Assembly: GCA_023212725.1 (NCBI GenBank)
Contig: JALBYF010000006.1
Span: 248,001-312,000, forward strand
Reading direction: 5' to 3'
Length of the DNA stretch: 64,000 bases
Source of the DNA: Tranzscheliella williamsii
Lineage: Eukaryota; Basidiomycota; Ustilaginomycetes; Ustilaginales; Ustilaginaceae
A program made the translations under genes and the position numbers. The notes beneath the pieces were generated by a model, which saw only the letters and a program-made list of their open reading frames with translations, ran no database searches and was not told the DNA's origin. Positions 30,656-40,174 of this stretch are shown here, piece after piece; the first letter of the stretch is position 1, and every line of letters begins with the position of its first letter.

Positions 30656-31720
30656 CTAATCGAGATCTGCCCACCTCAGTGAAGCGACTGCCACCCAGCT
30701 TCCTCTGTCGCTGATGTCCCCCATCTCCTCCTCTTTTGAGATCTGCTCTGCAACGTCTTTGGAGTCTGGGTCATATTTTGAGGGAATCCACCCGGCTGAC
30801 CATGCCCGCTCGCTGCCGTCGACCTTTCTCTCCCATAATCCTCCATATTGTGCTTCCCAGTCTGGCAGAATGGCCCCGTGGCGCTCGGGACCTTGAGAGC
30901 GTGCGAGCTGAGCAAAGAACCGTCTTACTGCAGGACGGCCGGTGTGAAAGCCTGCTACCAAGATGCATCGCGCAGTGCGGTCTCTCTTGAGCAGCCTGCG
31001 GATAGACTGTATCAGAAGCGGCTGGGCGGATGAGACCCACAGAACGTCGGCGGCAAGGACGACCTGAAAGCCTTTGCCGTCCGGGCTGGCGGTAAGCACT
31101 GCGTCCTCCTCCACTGCATTGCCCCACCCCAGACCAAGCACCTGGATCTTGCGGCGCGCCGACGCGAACTCGGGGGATATGCCCGGCTTGGGAATCGTTG
31201 AGCTGCCAATGGCAAGATCGAGGTTGCCTTCCAAATTGGAAAGAACGAGCGGGTCCGGGTAGTCGGTCAGCACTGTCATTGCGGCGCCCATGATGCAGGC
31301 CACCAGACCCGGCAGACCTGTGCCTGCTCCCAGCTCGACAACCCATTTTGCCCTGACATCGGCAAAGGCAGCCTCCTTCTGCTTCCCTTTTCCATCTGCG
31401 CTATGTTGGGCGATGAGATCGGCAAGGTATAGACCTGCGTCCCACTGATGGTGGGCAAAGAGCTTGGTGTTAGTGCCGCTATTTTGAGCTATCTGGTAGC
31501 GTATTGTGGTCTTCTTCGCGGCCTTGCCTGAGTACTTCGCGGGGAGGTTAGCATGTGAGTAGCCTCGAATGCCGCCCGGATTGCCGTGTGCTGGCTGGTT
31601 ATGTGAAAAGAGGGAGAAGAGGGAGTCCTCGAACAGCGAGGTAGGCGAATGGGGCCGCGATGCGCTGGAGGATGACTGCGAACAGCTTCCTTCCGACTCA
31701 TATCCAGCTAACTCCTTCAT
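30656..31720 (-). CDS. EFM7: Class I methyltransferase, Efm7/Nnt1 type
   Basis: A 354-residue protein from ATG 31720. Motif I (VVELGAGTGLPGL, about residues 127-139) and the following TDYPDP motif (about 152-157) are hallmarks of the METTL/Nnt1-Efm7 group, which methylates elongation factor 1-alpha in yeast. The later WGNAVEE and VVLAADVLW segments fit the motifs around the active site. The N-terminal 70 residues are Ser-rich with a short LFEDSLFSLF block, like the family's N-terminal LFEEP region. The open frame extends another 45 codons upstream (to 31855), but that part looks like leader. Close relatives with other substrates exist, so the precise substrate is inferred. Confidence 0.83.
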   Translation of the reverse strand: MKELAGYESEGSCSQSSSSASRPHSPTSLFEDSLFSLFSHNQPAHGNPGGIRGYSHANLPAKYSGKAAKKTTIRYQIAQNSGTNTKLFAHHQWDAGLYLADLIAQHSADGKGKQKEAAFADVRAKWVVELGAGTGLPGLVACIMGAAMTVLTDYPDPLVLSNLEGNLDLAIGSSTIPKPGISPEFASARRKIQVLGLGWGNAVEEDAVLTASPDGKGFQVVLAADVLWVSSAQPLLIQSIRRLLKRDRTARCILVAGFHTGRPAVRRFFAQLARSQGPERHGAILPDWEAQYGGLWERKVDGSERAWSAGWIPSKYDPDSKDVAEQISKEEEMGDISDRGSWVAVASLRWADLD

Positions 31721-32553
31721 TGCTGACGTCTTGTCCGAACAGCTCCCACTGTTGCGAGGGCCGTCGAAGGTGAAGCCGGGTACAAAAACCTTTCGGGATT
31801 GCGTAGCGCGAAGAATTGATACTGCGAGAATTGTACCGACCCTTTCGCCTATCAAGAATCTCGTGCGAAAGTGAACACCACGACGACATAACGGACACGC
31901 TTAACATTTTGGGCAGTGTTGCCCTCCTGAACAACAAACGACACAACTTTGATCTCGGTGTTGGATTGGGTGTGGGTGCATATCTCCCTGGCTCATTGCT
32001 GAACGTGGCTCGCCACTTGATGCACGCGTTCGTCGTTCTTCGGCAGTGGCTTTGTTGTTGCTCTAGGTACAAACCCTCAAGGGATATGGAAAGGTGGAAA
32101 TCTTGCTGAACCACTTTATTGACGTGCATTTTAGACCCTGCTTTTGTGAGTGTTCCCAACTGGATTGTATATCCGCTTCCTTCCTGCACCGTCATCTTCT
32201 AGCCGGCGGACACTGAGTTGAACTTGTGCACTCGCGCTCGAACCTGCATAACAAGTGCCATCATCCCGCTACTGCGTGTCAGCACAGCCACCTTCTAGAC
32301 CACATCAATCTATATACAACACTCTCAATCACACTACAGTCGCAAAACTACGATCTGTGGGCGATGCCGCTGCCCAATCTACGACGAATCTTTAGCTCCT
32401 CACGCACCGACGATCAAGAACGAGCGGTGTCGCGCCAGGCCTTCTTTCGATTCTGCAGTTTTCTCACTTCGTGTGCAGTGATCGCTCTGCTCAGCAGTCC
32501 AAAGCGCAGAGGTGCTATCGGCTTGTAAGAGGTTTTGGCCAGCACATCACAGT
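31721..32553. other. Shared upstream region of two divergent genes
   Basis: Holds the promoters of the methyltransferase gene (left) and the metallopeptidase-jacalin gene (right). A 100-codon open frame (32226-32528) ends before the latter's ATG and has no recognisable similarity. No repeats were seen. Confidence 0.45.
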
Positions 32554-34821
32554 ATGCCGCCGGCGCCGACGCTCGAGTCAGGTTTGACACATATCAGCTT
32601 CTCCAATATCAAAGAGGGCGAGACAGTGTTTCATCGTCTTTTGATCGTCGAGGGGCTGGTCGAAAACCAGAACAAGGACGGACGCCTTACGGTTCAACAT
32701 GACCCCGGGTCCGGCTTCGAGACGCAGGTATGGGAGGTGAACAAGGGACATTACAAGGCCTTGGTGCCCCTTATGCGGGGCAAAAACACCCTCACCTTTG
32801 CTTATCAGTCTCTGGACTCGTCGCAAAATGGAGAAACTGTCCTTAACATAAACTATCAGAGAAGCAACTCACCACCACTTCACCTGGTCATCCTCGCCGC
32901 CGCTGATTCGCCGGTATGGATCAACCAAGGTCGCAAAGCAATACCTGTTTCCGCACAGCCGTACGCGATAGACTCGTCTGTGGATGCCCAGAAGCGCAAC
33001 AAGCGGCCTTCGCGGTTTTTTGCCAAGGCGTTGGGAAAGCTGGACCTGAGTGAGAGTGTCCCCACAAGCAGCCCGGACGAATTGGAACGGGCGATCATTG
33101 ATGCCCCAGCTGGCGCCAGACGAGATCTTCTCCGTGCTGGTGGGATTGACGAAGTGAAGAAGCGTTTGGCACTGCAGGCCTACCTGTGGCAAGCATTTCA
33201 CGCAGAGCAGATGCGAAGACATGGCATCGGTCGTAGAAGCTTTCAGCTCGATGACCTCGGTACTGAACAGGTTTCTACTGCCGACTTGGGAGCGAGCCGG
33301 GCGCTAGAATCGATGCCCATCATCCATCTGTTGAGGTCGCGTAGGATCTTGCACGAGTTTCGCAATCCAGACTGTGCGCAGCAAAACCAGAACGCACGCA
33401 ACAGTGGTGCTATGCACTCTTTCGCCCAAGAGGCTTTAGAAGACCCATCGAGTCCTCGATTTTTGCACTGGTCGCCGGTTGCTATACTTCCTCTGGACAC
33501 CACTTATGACTCGAAAATGAAGCTACTCCGAGCACACGCCGCGCTGGGCGGCGGAGGTCCTGGAAGACTTTCGCATGGAGTCATGGGCAGCCATTGGCTC
33601 TGGGCAGCACCCTCCTCGCTCTCCGAGGTCTCAGCCGCCTTTCTCGACACAACGCCGACCGACGAGTCTTGCTGTGTCAACGACTTGGGCGAGTGTCCAA
33701 CCGCCTGGCAGACGCTCAACATCGGCTCCGGTGCCTTCTTTCACGAAGCAGGCCACGCTCTGAACAACCCACATTGGCCAACCGGCCTAATGGCCCGAGG
33801 CTATGTGGAATTCAACAGGGCTTTCATGACACGCGAGCCAGCTTGCCGGCGCAACGGCAAAGGCAACGGCTATCTTACACCTATCCATGCAGGCAACGAT
33901 GACACGCACAACCACATCCATAGAGCTCAAGCTGTTCGAGCTCGGTGGCATCCATGCTTCCACATCCCTACTGACCCGCCGCTCCCCTTTCTATCCTCCA
34001 ACGGCCAGGACAGCTGGATCATGTGGAACAGCCACCAGCCGGGCTGGACAAGTACGCCAACGGGAGCGAAACTGAAGTCTGCGGCTGGACTAGGCGCCCT
34101 AGAGATCGAAATCAATGGCGAGTACAAGACACATGTAGAATGGCTAAACCTTCCCACGAGCCATCAGCCGAACCCAGTTCACCCACCAAACGAGACCTTC
34201 ATTGACCCGCGGTATTTGAGTGAGCTGGTAGGATTCGATGTCATGGATCCTGCTTCACCTAGAGTCAAGTTGAACGCTTTGGCCTGTAACATGCGCCAGG
34301 CCGAGCTCGATGATTATCGGCAACACGGCGTCGCGAGACCGCTCACGATCGCCGGCATGCATCCGTCTCGCAAAGTCGTGAAAAGCATTGCCATTGGTCA
34401 AACCAATGCAGGCGGCAGGCAATGGGAGCTTGTCTTCCCACACGAGAGAGACGATCTAAAGCAGACACCCCGTCTGCGAACGGTAACCATCTTCAGCGGC
34501 GCAAGTCTGGACGGCATTCAACTTGGCTATGCAGACGGCAAGCGCGCCGTCTTCGGCCCTTGCGGTGGCTCACCCTATACTCTCGACGTGGGCGAGGGCG
34601 ACGCAATCGACTACTTTAACATTCGAGCCGGAGCGTGGATCGATGCCGCCGAGGTCGTGTTGAAGAGCGGCGGAAGAAGCGGTATGCGCGGCAACACAGC
34701 CGGAGGCAGTCTTCGCGTGCTGGAAGCTCCATCCAAGGCGGACAGGATCGTTGGACTCTTCGGCTCAAGCGGCGCCTGGATGGACAGCATCGGGGTAATT
34801 ACCCTTTCCACTGTGGCTTAG
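32554..34821 (+). CDS. Metallopep-domain protein with C-terminal jacalin-like lectin domain
   Basis: A 755-residue, single-exon protein like yeast YIL108W (Metallopep family). The zinc motif is HEAGHALNNPH, with His397, Glu398, His401 and a third ligand candidate His407 (HExxHxxxxxH, as in metzincins). It is preceded by GSGAFFHEAGH and a distal WMWNSHQPGW-type block. The N-terminal 130 residues form a beta-rich module. The last 150 residues have jacalin features: a first GG strand, GPCGGSPYTLD, IDYFNIRAGAWIDAAEVVLKSGG and a final FGSSGAWMDSIGVITL. No signal peptide is visible, so a cytosolic location is expected. ATG 32554 was chosen because the codons upstream (from an earlier in-frame start at 32512) show no similarity. 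Substrate and sugar ligand are unknown. Confidence 0.88.
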   Translation: MPPAPTLESGLTHISFSNIKEGETVFHRLLIVEGLVENQNKDGRLTVQHDPGSGFETQVWEVNKGHYKALVPLMRGKNTLTFAYQSLDSSQNGETVLNINYQRSNSPPLHLVILAAADSPVWINQGRKAIPVSAQPYAIDSSVDAQKRNKRPSRFFAKALGKLDLSESVPTSSPDELERAIIDAPAGARRDLLRAGGIDEVKKRLALQAYLWQAFHAEQMRRHGIGRRSFQLDDLGTEQVSTADLGASRALESMPIIHLLRSRRILHEFRNPDCAQQNQNARNSGAMHSFAQEALEDPSSPRFLHWSPVAILPLDTTYDSKMKLLRAHAALGGGGPGRLSHGVMGSHWLWAAPSSLSEVSAAFLDTTPTDESCCVNDLGECPTAWQTLNIGSGAFFHEAGHALNNPHWPTGLMARGYVEFNRAFMTREPACRRNGKGNGYLTPIHAGNDDTHNHIHRAQAVRARWHPCFHIPTDPPLPFLSSNGQDSWIMWNSHQPGWTSTPTGAKLKSAAGLGALEIEINGEYKTHVEWLNLPTSHQPNPVHPPNETFIDPRYLSELVGFDVMDPASPRVKLNALACNMRQAELDDYRQHGVARPLTIAGMHPSRKVVKSIAIGQTNAGGRQWELVFPHERDDLKQTPRLRTVTIFSGASLDGIQLGYADGKRAVFGPCGGSPYTLDVGEGDAIDYFNIRAGAWIDAAEVVLKSGGRSGMRGNTAGGSLRVLEAPSKADRIVGLFGSSGAWMDSIGVITLSTVA

Positions 34822-35289
34822 CGTCTTTGAGAGATGCGTCCATCCTCGTTGGCGTATGCAAGTGGGTTCATATACCTAGGTCTTGTGATCTGGCTATGTC
34901 GCTTTCCATCGTGATTCGATCCCATTTTTTGAATCTAGAATTTCTGCTCTGGTCGGTCTTGGCAACGGACCCGCATAACCGTGGGAACGGGCTGTTGCGG
35001 TTATGCAATCCTGTGACCCATGCTCAGGTGGAGGACGAGCGCGGAGAACGAGATAGAAGACTGGCGAGTGTCATCGGTGACCGGTCTCGTTCTTCAGCAG
35101 TTTTCTCCGTGAAGCACAATGACGAGCCTGCGCTCGGACATGTCGCATGCACAAGTTCTAATGCGTAGCTTGGTGACCTGAAAGATTATATATAGGCAGC
35201 AGTTGCTCCTTGTTGTTGCTCTCCTTTCGCCAATCATCCCAGTATTGTTCAGCATTGTTTTTTCCGTAGCACTCACGCACACTCGTACC
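34822..35289. other. Intergenic region and promoter of the aldo-keto reductase gene
   Basis: About 470 bp between two same-strand genes. Its distal part carries a clear TATA box (35187-35194) and a T-rich leader. Nothing coding was recognised. Confidence 0.5.
35187..35194 (+). promoter_or_regulatory. TATA box of the aldo-keto reductase gene
   Basis: TATATATA lies about 95 bp before the ATG at 35290, within GATTATATATAGG, and is followed by a pyrimidine-rich leader. Position and sequence fit a fungal core promoter for a regulated gene. Confidence 0.6.
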
Positions 35290-36285
35290 ATGGCGGCTGA
35301 CATTCCTTCCTTCACCCTTAACACGGGTGCCAAGATCCCCTCGGTCGGCATGGGATGCTGGCAGGGAGCACCAGGAGCGGGCAATGAGTTGGTCTCGGCG
35401 CTGCTCAAGTCATTCGAGGTGGGTTACCGGCACCTCGACACGGCGTCCATGTATGCTAACGAGCGGGAGGTGGGCGAGGCGATCCGCAAGTCTGGCATTC
35501 CGCGGTCTGAGTTCTTTGTCACGACGAAACTGAACCCGTCCAAGAACACGGATCCCGTGGGCGCGCTCAACGAGTCGCTGGAAGCGCTCGATATCGGTTA
35601 CATCGACCTCTGGCTCATGCATTGGCCGCAGGGAACGACGGAGGCCGGCGAAGCCTACGGGCATGAGTACCAAAAGCATCTCGGCCCCACCTTCAACGAA
35701 ACGTGGCGCAGAATGGAAGACATCTTCCTCAACACCCACAAAGACAAGGTCAAGGCGATCGGCGTTTCGAATTTCAGCATCAAGAACCTGGATATCCTCT
35801 TCAAGACTCTCACGGTAGTACCGGCGGTCAACCAGATCGAAGCGCACCCCTATCTGCCCGAGACTGAATTGCTGGAATACTGCAAGCAGAAGAGCATCCA
35901 CGTTACCGCTTACTCGCCGCTGGGACAGTACAACTCGCCGGTCCATACTGACAGGGATTTGGCCGCCATCGCCAAGGCGCACAACAGTACCGTTGCCAAT
36001 ATTGCGCTCAGCTGGGCCGTGCAGCGAGGCACCTCGATCGCGCCCAAGTCGACGCACGAGCAGCGGATGAAGCAGAACATCACGCTGCTCCAGCTGACCA
36101 GCCAGGAGATGGAGACGATCAACAACATCCACAAGGACCCCAGCCGACACACCAGACTGAACCTTGCATCTCTCAAGGAGGGCAAAGACACGGTTTTCGG
36201 TTTTTCGTTCGAGGACCTCGGCTGGGACGTCGGCTTCCACGTCGGTGACACCCACGTAGGCCCCAAGCCGTCCGCGAAAGCATAG
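35290..36285 (+). CDS. Aldo-keto reductase (AKR3-like)
   Basis: A 331-residue NADPH-dependent oxidoreductase with a complete catalytic tetrad: Asp50 (RHLDTA), Tyr55 (SMYANE), Lys80 (TTKL) and His111 (LMHWPQ). Family signatures GYRHLDTASMYANEREVG, AIGVSNFSIKNLD and VNQIEAHPYLPE are present, with a cofactor segment IAPKSTHEQRMKQN near the end. The length is typical of fungal glycerol-2-dehydrogenase or ketoreductase-type AKRs. The frame is open for about 29 hydrophobic codons upstream, but that stretch starts at TTG 35203, has no ATG and follows the TATA box closely, so I treat it as leader. The natural substrate is unknown; conversion of small aldehydes or keto-esters is the family role. Confidence 0.93.
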   Translation: MAADIPSFTLNTGAKIPSVGMGCWQGAPGAGNELVSALLKSFEVGYRHLDTASMYANEREVGEAIRKSGIPRSEFFVTTKLNPSKNTDPVGALNESLEALDIGYIDLWLMHWPQGTTEAGEAYGHEYQKHLGPTFNETWRRMEDIFLNTHKDKVKAIGVSNFSIKNLDILFKTLTVVPAVNQIEAHPYLPETELLEYCKQKSIHVTAYSPLGQYNSPVHTDRDLAAIAKAHNSTVANIALSWAVQRGTSIAPKSTHEQRMKQNITLLQLTSQEMETINNIHKDPSRHTRLNLASLKEGKDTVFGFSFEDLGWDVGFHVGDTHVGPKPSAKA

Positions 36286-36731
36286 TCTTCGGCTCTCAGC
36301 AGTTCCAAAGGCGAGGGCCACGCTTGTACTGTTAGTACCGACAAGGTGAAATCTGCCTCCTCCATTGACATGCATGTGCCATGAACAGTACTGGTGCCGT
36401 GAACAGTAGCGGTGCCGTGTGTGCGGCTGCGCTGCGTCTAGGCCTGCGTAGCTTTGTGACTGTGCGGTATGGCTGGCTGCCGAACTGGGACTTTTCACCA
36501 ATGTCGGGCCCAAGCGCGGGCGTTGCTCGGCGCGGCTACACCGATCGACACGCTAAGGCAGCACACAACACAAGACGAGCTTGAGCGGAATGTTGCTAGA
36601 CCGATGGCCGGCGCGGCCGTCATCAGGTGAAAAAAGCACAACGTACACAACCGCGGTGTGGGGCCAGCTTGGTGATGGCGGGAGTGGAAGGCACGGTTTC
36701 ATAGGTGGGAAGGGGGAGGGTGCATCGGCTG
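36286..36731. other. Intergenic region between convergent genes
   Basis: About 450 bp. A short imperfect direct repeat GTGCC(A/G)TGAACAGTA lies near 36377-36412. No gene was seen; 3' ends of both neighbours are expected. Confidence 0.45.
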
Positions 36732-37685
36732 TCACCATGCAGAGAGGGTCTGTTCGGCCTGCCATGTGCTGCCCGGAGCGAGGGATTGGAAGCCGCGCAC
36801 AGCACCAGGCTCTACGCAGAGGTACTTCTTCCATCCGCCTTGCTCGAGGTCATCGATGGACCGGTTGCCTTGCTCCGCTGGGTTCCAGACGACGGTATCG
36901 CGGAGAGTAGCGGAACGTGCGACCTCGACACCCCTGCCCATCCTGCCGAGCGGGTCCTGAAGCAAGCTGGCGTTATAGATCAGCTTGACGTGCGGGGGGC
37001 CCTGGCCGGCATCCGATGTCTTGTGCTTGCCGACGTGAACACGGTCGATCGGCTGACCGTCGATGGTGAACTCGTCGGATGTGACCTGCCCCTCCTCTCC
37101 GTTTGCGATCTTGTCGATGTAGTACATATCCTTGAGCCCCACAATGGACGCCCTGGTCGCGTCTGGCACTAGTAGGTAGTTGTGAAGCAAGGCGTGGAAC
37201 GGCATGTCTCCCGAGCCGTGCTTGTACTGGATGCTGAGCTGACAGGTGAGAGTGTGTGGCGTCAAAGTGACTGTATACTGGAGCGTAGTATCAAAGCGCC
37301 AGATGGCCTTGACTTGAGGCTTGTCCGCAGTTCTGAACTCGAGCGTCACGGCGGCCTTGTCTTGCTCGTCTATCTGCGCAGAGTGGGTGGATAGCGTCCA
37401 GTCGTGGTCTCTCGCAAATCCGTGCTTGGGGAGACTCTTGACGACATCCGGAGCATCGGAATGGTCTTTAGGCGGGCCAAAGACCGGAAACACAATGGGA
37501 ATGCCACCTCGAATGGCAGCACTCCCATCCAGGGCTGCCTTCTGGGAGAGGAAGAGCCGTTCGGTGGCGCCCGTGGTCTTCCAGGAGGTGACAGTAGCTC
37601 CAAAAAGACGAACTTCGGCAGAAGCCTTCGATTTGGGCAGATCCAAGAGGACGGTCGTGTTGTCGTTAATCAGACTGATAGGCAT
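36732..37685 (-). CDS. Glucose-6-phosphate 1-epimerase (hexose-6-P mutarotase)
   Basis: A 317-residue protein of the aldose-1-epimerase-like YMR099C family, which interconverts alpha and beta anomers of hexose 6-phosphates in the cytosol. Visible landmarks are AEVRLFGATVTSW, the RGGIPIVFPVFGPP loop (phosphate/sugar binding), KHGFARDHDW, the central FHALLHNYL with the catalytic His, and near the C terminus YLCVEPGAV with the catalytic Glu. The length is close to the family norm. The ATG at 37685 directly opens the first beta strand. No targeting signal is seen. It converges on the aldo-keto reductase gene. Confidence 0.92.
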   Translation of the reverse strand: MPISLINDNTTVLLDLPKSKASAEVRLFGATVTSWKTTGATERLFLSQKAALDGSAAIRGGIPIVFPVFGPPKDHSDAPDVVKSLPKHGFARDHDWTLSTHSAQIDEQDKAAVTLEFRTADKPQVKAIWRFDTTLQYTVTLTPHTLTCQLSIQYKHGSGDMPFHALLHNYLLVPDATRASIVGLKDMYYIDKIANGEEGQVTSDEFTIDGQPIDRVHVGKHKTSDAGQGPPHVKLIYNASLLQDPLGRMGRGVEVARSATLRDTVVWNPAEQGNRSIDDLEQGGWKKYLCVEPGAVRGFQSLAPGSTWQAEQTLSAW

Positions 37686-38465
37686 GATGGATTCTCTTCC
37701 GGAGCCTGCAGTTGATGGAAGGTGGGAGGTGGGGACACTTGGCAGTGGCAGAAGAGCAAAGATAGCGTGCTCGGACCGCCCTTCATGAATACGCTGTTTC
37801 GGTAATCAATCACAATCACCATGAATGGATCACCGATCTATGATGCGTTCTCCCGATCCGACGATGGCTTCGACCGCCGTTGGTGACGAAGTGTCATGCA
37901 GGGTCAAGTCAGGTTCTATATGCTGTATTCGGACGTTAATGCATGAGCTGAGTCGACACTTACAAGATTTGAATACCAATTCGGAAGGAGCCCCTGAGTG
38001 ATTGTTGGCCCAAATTGACATTTCTTGCCGCCATCGTGGCCATCCAGGCAGCGGCAAGATGACAAGGCGGCACATCACAAGCACACATGCTGCGTAGCGC
38101 AACGCCGAGCCTGAACAACATCTGAGGCGCATGTAGACGGACGCAGGTCCTCGTGCGCCGTGTCTGAGTACTTTAAGCCTTGCAGCAGCAGTTCGGGTGG
38201 TGGACTGCAGTGGTGTTTATCGCAGCGCGGAGTACGTTCTGTGCGCCATACGCTAGCTCCGTCTTGCTTTTTTGAGGTCGCTAGCCAGTCGTCCACTGTC
38301 ACTACCACCACCTTTCCTCCCGCATATCACACAGCAGCACATCGTAACCACGCTCTTACCCTATACCATCGCTATTGCCCGCCCAGGTCATTTTGTCAAC
38401 TGTTGCGGCCCGCTCTGCCACGCTGGTGGAAAGTCGAACGGAATAACCTTCGCCAGAAAGCGGAC
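37686..38465. other. Shared upstream region of two divergent genes
   Basis: 780 bp between the epimerase gene (left) and the Ser-rich protein gene (right). The open frame of the latter extends into it (38160-38465), but there it reads as leader. No repeat or RNA gene was recognised. Confidence 0.45.
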
Positions 38466-39896
38466 ATGGCGACGGCCAGAGTGGACCACGCCGTAGTGCC
38501 TCGGCCAAAGAAAAGCAAGGGCGGATTCTTTGGCTGCCGATCTAAGCATGCGCTTGACTCATTGCCTCGCCATGCTCGCGGCCGCGATGCAGCTGTTCAC
38601 CGCCTGCAGGCACGGAACCTCTTCGATGCCCCGGAAGCCACGGTATCGAAGGCGTCAGAAAGTACGCTGCGCCCGACATCCCTGAATGAGAAAGAGAAAG
38701 ACGAGCCGGAAGAAGAGAAGTCGAGTCTCGCTTCCCCTGCTGCTCGAACCGTGTCCATCGCGGATGGCGAGAGCCATGACGCGACCTCAAAGGTGGGCGA
38801 GCAGAGCGGGGGAGCGACGTCAGTGGTAGACGACGAAGGCGAGGTAGCGAAATCCAAGGCGGACGACGAGAGCGGAGAAGCGCGGGATGTGGTGCTCGAG
38901 TCGGCTCCAGCAGGCACCCCGCTGGCTCCCTTGAGGGCGCTGAGCGCAGCGGGCAAAAGCGCTCGTATCAAGCGCTCGCTCAGTCTCAAGCGGAGCAGCA
39001 GCGGTGTCAGCACCGCGCTGGTGATGCGGGCGCCTCCTGTCAGTTCGGCCGACTTTACCGAAGAGCCGCGCTCAAAGCCGCTGGCCAGTACCGACCACGC
39101 CGAAACTGGCAAGCAGCTGGGAGACATGGCCTCCATCCGGAAAGCGAGAGGCGGCCACCAGTCCATGCCTCCCACCCAGCACTTGTTCCTGGACATCAGC
39201 GAGGACGCGGATTCGAGCGCCGATCCGCTCCCGCCCTCCAGCCCCTGGCTGCGCTTTAACGCAGCGCCGGGTGCGCAAGAAGGACCGCGCGAGTCCGAGA
39301 GCTTGAACGCGGTGGCGGCCGTGCTGGGGGGGGCGGACGACGGGCTGAGGTTCCAGCCGGGGGCTAGCGTGGGCACGCCGCGGCTGGAGCCTCCTTCGCC
39401 GACCAAGGACGCGTCATATGCGGAGGTGTATTCCGAGGCCGGGAGGCGGGTGGGCGGGGCGAGCGGGGACGGGCCTTGGCAGCTGGCCAGCACTGGCGCT
39501 GACGGGGGGAGGACCGAGGCGGAGTCGGAAGGGAGCAGCCTGGCGCAGCCGCCGTCGCCGCTGAAGCCAGAGCGCGCGCGCAAGCCCGTGCCCGCGCCAC
39601 TCCCCCCGCTCGACTTCACCACCTTCGCCACCAACCCCAAGCCCTCCCGCCGCTCCATCCCCCGCCCAGACCCATCCCTCCAGCACTCCGCCATCGCCGA
39701 CGCCTTCAACACCGCCAAACACAACGCCGAAAGGTCGGTCACCTCTCCCCCCAAGAAAATGGTCCCTGGCCCCGCAGGCGCCTACATCACAGACACCGCT
39801 AACTTCCGCTGGTGCTCCGCCCTCGACGAAATCAAAAAGGCCCTCGCCCAGCCCGCCCCCGACCCCCCTCTCCCAGGCTCCGGCCCTGTCGCCTAA
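38466..39896 (+). CDS. Uncharacterised Ser/Glu-rich disordered protein
   Basis: A 476-residue protein from ATG 38466 (MATARVDHAVV). I do not recognise a domain. The sequence is dominated by Ser, Pro, Glu, Ala and Lys, with acidic stretches near residues 80-160 and SPTKD/SPLKPE and SPPKK proline-directed sites. A basic RIKRSLSLKRSSSG block lies near 170-190. Two places look least random: LPPLDFTTFATNPKPSRRSIPRPDPS, and a tail with ITDTANFRWCSALDEIKKALAQ that may form a short helix. These may be docking or phosphorylation sites. Long open frames on the opposite strand here are composition shadows. The exact start is uncertain, because the frame extends back to 38160. Confidence 0.65.
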   Translation: MATARVDHAVVPRPKKSKGGFFGCRSKHALDSLPRHARGRDAAVHRLQARNLFDAPEATVSKASESTLRPTSLNEKEKDEPEEEKSSLASPAARTVSIADGESHDATSKVGEQSGGATSVVDDEGEVAKSKADDESGEARDVVLESAPAGTPLAPLRALSAAGKSARIKRSLSLKRSSSGVSTALVMRAPPVSSADFTEEPRSKPLASTDHAETGKQLGDMASIRKARGGHQSMPPTQHLFLDISEDADSSADPLPPSSPWLRFNAAPGAQEGPRESESLNAVAAVLGGADDGLRFQPGASVGTPRLEPPSPTKDASYAEVYSEAGRRVGGASGDGPWQLASTGADGGRTEAESEGSSLAQPPSPLKPERARKPVPAPLPPLDFTTFATNPKPSRRSIPRPDPSLQHSAIADAFNTAKHNAERSVTSPPKKMVPGPAGAYITDTANFRWCSALDEIKKALAQPAPDPPLPGSGPVA

Positions 39897-40174
39897 CACC
39901 CACTCCCCGACTGTATTTTCTACAAACCACGCCCGAATCCACTGCTGACCAGTCGCACGCTAAAAGAAACCTGCAGCCGCATGGCGCTAGCAAATGCAAC
40001 GAGATATAGATGTACAGCGGAAGTGTCGCCGCAGCCGGGCCGATCTAAATAACAAGAGGAGCTACGTAGGCAGAATGTAACAATGGGCAACGGCGGCCAA
40101 GGCGCGCACAGGAACCGGACAGGACGTGAAGGAAGACGAAAAAAAGGGAAGGGGAGGGGGAGGGCGGCGCGAGT

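Noticed and set aside
30191..30682. 163-codon open frame downstream of the GH43-like gene
   Set aside because: No domain, no signal peptide, and it overlaps the end of the opposite-strand methyltransferase gene. It may be chance, or an unknown small gene, but I cannot support it.
32226..32528. 100-codon frame before the Metallopep gene
   Set aside because: Ends before the ATG in another frame, with no similarity; probably leader sequence.
38597..39754. Long antisense frame (385 codons) opposite the Ser-rich protein
   Set aside because: Ser/Ala-rich composition explained by GC-rich codons on the other strand; no domain.
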